A stretch of DNA of 64,000 bases. It comes from Methyloversatilis discipulorum (GTDB lineage: Bacteria; Pseudomonadota; Gammaproteobacteria; Burkholderiales; Rhodocyclaceae). Position numbers and translations under genes: made by a program. Shown in pieces: positions 61,644-64,000 of the stretch. Location: NCBI RefSeq assembly GCF_018780585.1, contig NZ_JADMJL010000019.1:116780-180779 (forward strand). The letters are read 5' to 3'. The notes under the pieces are model-generated. The model was not told the DNA's origin, did no database searches, and was given only the letters and a program-made list of their open reading frames with translations. The stretch's first letter is position 1; each line of letters opens with the position of its first letter.

Positions 61644-62482
61644 TGTCCGGCGAGGCGCTCATCGCTGAACCGGTGCCGGCCGAAACGGCTGCGCCACCGG
61701 CGCGCCTGTATGGCGAGGCGCTGGAAAAACTTCCGCTCGACCTGTACATTCCGCCCGACGCGCTCGAAGTGTTCCTGGACGCGTTCCAGGGGCCGCTCGA
61801 TCTGCTGCTCTACCTGATACGCAAGGCCAACGTCGACATCCTCGACATTCCGATGGCGCCGCTGACCGCGCAATACCTCGTCTACGTCGAGGCGATGCGC
61901 TCGCAACGCCTGGAACTGGCGGCGGAATACCTGCTGATGGCGGCCATGCTGCTCGAGATCAAGTCTCGTATGCTGCTGCCGCGGCCGCCGCGTGAAGCCG
62001 CCGACGAGGGCGAGGATCCGCGCGCTGAACTGGTACGCCGGCTGATCGAGTACGAACAGATGAAGGCGGCCGCGCTGGCGCTGGACGCGATTCCACGCAT
62101 CCAGCGCGAGCACGAGTGGGTCGGCGTGCAGGTGGCCGAGCGGCTGGTCGAGATCCAGCCGAACGTGAGTGCGACCGATCTGCAGCTGGCCTGGCTGGCG
62201 CTGATGCGCCGTGCCGACATGACCCGCCATCACAAGGTCACGCGCGAGGCGCTGTCGGTGCGTGAGTTCATGTCCGGCATCCTGCGCCGGCTGCACGAAG
62301 AAGGTGATCTGCGCTTCGACCAGTTGTTCGAGGTTGGCGCGCCGGCCGCCCAGATGGTGGTGAATTTTCTCGCGGTGCTCGAACTGGCCCGCGAGAACCT
62401 GATTGAACTGCTTCAGCTCGAAGCCTTTGCGCCGATTTATGTCCGAACTGCCCGAACAGCCGCAGTCGCCGAGCCCGTCTGA
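61643..62482 (+). CDS. scpA: segregation and condensation protein A
   Basis: 279 residues. Kleisin subunit of the SMC-ScpAB condensin: [48 protein letters not shown] and a C-terminal winged helix ([21 protein letters not shown]). It bridges SMC heads during chromosome segregation. It overlaps trpS by 1 nt and scpB by 44 nt. Confidence 0.95.
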   Translation: MSGEALIAEPVPAETAAPPARLYGEALEKLPLDLYIPPDALEVFLDAFQGPLDLLLYLIRKANVDILDIPMAPLTAQYLVYVEAMRSQRLELAAEYLLMAAMLLEIKSRMLLPRPPREAADEGEDPRAELVRRLIEYEQMKAAALALDAIPRIQREHEWVGVQVAERLVEIQPNVSATDLQLAWLALMRRADMTRHHKVTREALSVREFMSGILRRLHEEGDLRFDQLFEVGAPAAQMVVNFLAVLELARENLIELLQLEAFAPIYVRTARTAAVAEPV

Positions 62483-63011
62483 GGTCAAGCGCGTACTCGA
62501 AGCCGCGCTGCTCGCCAGCCAGGACGCGATGAGTACCGGCGAACTGCGCAAGCTGTTCGAGCAGGAGCTCGACCACGCGTTGATCCGTCGTCTGCTCGAC
62601 GAGTTGCGCGAGGACTGGGCGGGGCGGGGCATCGAACTGGTCCAGGTGTCGTCCGGCTGGCGTTTCCGCACCACCGCGGACGTTCAGCCCTACCTGGATC
62701 GACTGAAGAATGAAAAGCCCGCGAAGTATTCCAGAGCGGTGCTGGAAACGCTGGCGATCATTGCGTACCGCCAGCCGGTGACGCGCGGCGATATCGAGGA
62801 CATCCGCGGTGTGGCGGTGTCGCCGGGCATCATCAAGGCGCTCGAAGGGCGCGGCTGGATAGACAGCGTGGGTTACCGCGAAGTCCCCGGCCGCCCGGCG
62901 CTGTATGCAACGACACGACGTTTTCTCGACGACCTGGGCCTGCGCACGCTCGCTGAGCTGCCGCCGCTGGCCGAACTACAGAAGGTGATGGAATTCAATG
63001 ATGCAAGGTAG
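62439..63011 (+). CDS. scpB: segregation and condensation protein B
   Basis: 190 residues. Two winged helices typical of Scp[22 protein letters not shown] and [24 protein letters not shown], ending [20 protein letters not shown]. It binds ScpA. ATG 62439 gives the canonical MSELPEQ start. Confidence 0.95.
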   Translation: MSELPEQPQSPSPSEVKRVLEAALLASQDAMSTGELRKLFEQELDHALIRRLLDELREDWAGRGIELVQVSSGWRFRTTADVQPYLDRLKNEKPAKYSRAVLETLAIIAYRQPVTRGDIEDIRGVAVSPGIIKALEGRGWIDSVGYREVPGRPALYATTRRFLDDLGLRTLAELPPLAELQKVMEFNDAR

Positions 63012-64000
63012 ACGCAGGCCGGGCGCCGGTGGCGAGGTCAATGGCAACGTGGCCAATTACCGCTCGCAGGACAGCAAGAACAAGCGGCGCGGCCCGGTGG
63101 TGTTCAACGAACCGCAGAAGCTGCACAAGATGCTGGCGGACATGGGCCTGGGTTCGCGCCGCGAACTGGAAGACTGGATCGTCGCCGGCCGCATCAGCGT
63201 CAACTCGCTGCCGGCGCACGTGGGTCAGCGCGTCGGGCCGGAGGACAAGGTCCGCGTCAATGGCAAGCTGATCCACATCCACTTCGCCCAGCGAGCCCCG
63301 CGCGTGCTGATCTACCACAAGCCGGAAGGCGAAATCGTGTCGCGCGACGACCCGGAAGGCCGTCCGTCGGTGTTCGACAAGCTGCCCAAGGTGGGGGGTG
63401 GCCGCTGGATCGCGGTCGGTCGCCTCGACTTCAACACTTCGGGTCTGCTGGTCTTCACCACCAGCGGCGAGCTGGCCAACAAGCTGATGCATCCGAGCTA
63501 CGAGCTCGAACGTGAGTACGCGGTGCGGCTGATCGGGGAGCTCTCGCCGGAACAGTCGAAGAAGCTGACCGACGGCATCGAGCTCGAAGATGGCATCGCC
63601 AAGTTCAATTCGCTGGCCGACGGCGGCGGCGAAGGTTCGAACCACTGGTACCGCGTCACGCTGTCCGAAGGCCGCAACCGCGAGGTGCGTCGTATGTTCG
63701 AGGCGATCGGTCTGACCGTGAGCCGACTGATGCGCGTGCGCTATGGCCCGTTCGAGCTGCCGCGACGTCTGGCGCGCGGCAAGTCGGAGGAGCTCAAGGC
63801 GGAACAGGTCGAGAAGCTGTTGTCGGTGGTGCCGGCCAAGGGCAAGCAGCGCAAGGGGCCGGTAGACGAAGTCCGGCCGCCGGTCGACGGCGAAACGCCG
63901 ACGTCACCCAAGCGCGGCCGTCGCCGCGGTCCGCGCAAGCCGCGTGAAGCCGGTGAGGGTGGCAATCGCGCTGCGCCGCAACAGGGCGCACCGTCGCCGC
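62998..64000 (+). CDS. rluB: 23S rRNA pseudouridine synthase RluB (partial, runs off right edge)
   Basis: At least 334 residues. An S4 RNA-binding domain comes first ([20 protein letters not shown]), then the RluB/RsuA catalytic domain with the nucleophile Asp in [11 protein letters not shown], and [22 protein letters not shown] basic Pro/Arg/Lys-rich tail begins near residue 285 and continues past the window, as is usual in betaproteobacteria. Two consecutive ATGs at 62998 and 63001; it overlaps scpB. Confidence 0.93.
   Translation, partial: MMQGRRRPGAGGEVNGNVANYRSQDSKNKRRGPVVFNEPQKLHKMLADMGLGSRRELEDWIVAGRISVNSLPAHVGQRVGPEDKVRVNGKLIHIHFAQRAPRVLIYHKPEGEIVSRDDPEGRPSVFDKLPKVGGGRWIAVGRLDFNTSGLLVFTTSGELANKLMHPSYELEREYAVRLIGELSPEQSKKLTDGIELEDGIAKFNSLADGGGEGSNHWYRVTLSEGRNREVRRMFEAIGLTVSRLMRVRYGPFELPRRLARGKSEELKAEQVEKLLSVVPAKGKQRKGPVDEVRPPVDGETPTSPKRGRRRGPRKPREAGEGGNRAAPQQGAPSP

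Noticed and set aside
1..64000. CRISPR arrays, tRNA or rRNA genes, integrases, insertion sequences
   Set aside because: No regularly spaced repeats, cloverleaf-like sequences or transposase/integrase proteins were seen anywhere in the window.

Overview
This is a contiguous, GC-rich, densely packed chromosomal segment. I see no rRNA, tRNA, CRISPR array, prophage or insertion sequence. Gene content (minCDE, ppk/ppx pair, trpS-scpA-scpB-rluB, AlaA, PatZ-like acetyltransferase, c-type cytochromes) points to an aerobic betaproteobacterium, probably near the Rhodocyclales/Methyloversatilis group. The lineage is inferred from gene content only.

Layout. 1-3 kb: a partial gene, then a minus-strand run of a DUF498 protein, bcp, a PIN-PhoH ATPase and ohrR. 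3-9 kb: alaA, a GNAT gene, hom and thrC (alanine and threonine synthesis), interrupted by an HPP-CBS membrane protein on the other strand. 9-12.6 kb: an HDOD signalling protein, a c-di-GMP-I (GEMM-I) riboswitch-like leader and the DUF1631 gene it precedes. 12.6-14.5 kb: a small periplasmic protein and, divergently, an overlapping set of helical exported protein, ECF sigma factor and one-TM protein. 14.5-18 kb: isochorismatase-like hydrolase, FMN alpha-hydroxy-acid oxidase (apparent CTG start), PiuC-type dioxygenase, a 45-residue membrane protein and nadC. 18-25.6 kb: two GGDEF-EAL proteins flanking a DMT transporter and the Nnr NAD(P)HX repair enzyme; the first GGDEF-EAL gene has a coupled 24-codon leader ORF. 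25.6-31.4 kb: tag, patZ-like gene, PAS histidine kinase and a methyltransferase. 31.3-33.8 kb: selU, tesA-like esterase and a YbbA-like ABC ATPase.

34.0-42.6 kb is the most distinctive part: eight minus-strand genes, mostly overlapping, led by a radical-SAM/Cys-rich protein of the ArsS type. They include both 'rSAM/selenodomain-associated' transferases, a phosphoesterase, a sodium:solute symporter, a TVP38-flavin disulfide reductase fusion, a DUF3047 protein and a flavoprotein of the family usually fused to SelD. It looks like a pathway for a sugar-containing organoarsenic or organoselenium compound. selU lies about 1.6 kb beyond its end. No arsM or selD is visible.

42.7-64 kb is mostly housekeeping: AcuI-type reductase, two cytochromes c, minCDE with a spermidine-synthase-like gene, hslO with an incomplete zinc site, an ArsC-like reductase, ppk/ppx, an MCE lipid-transport operon with a GAF protein, gcvH, a PHP phosphatase, a YciO-type protein, a site-2 protease, trpS, scpA, scpB and a truncated rluB.
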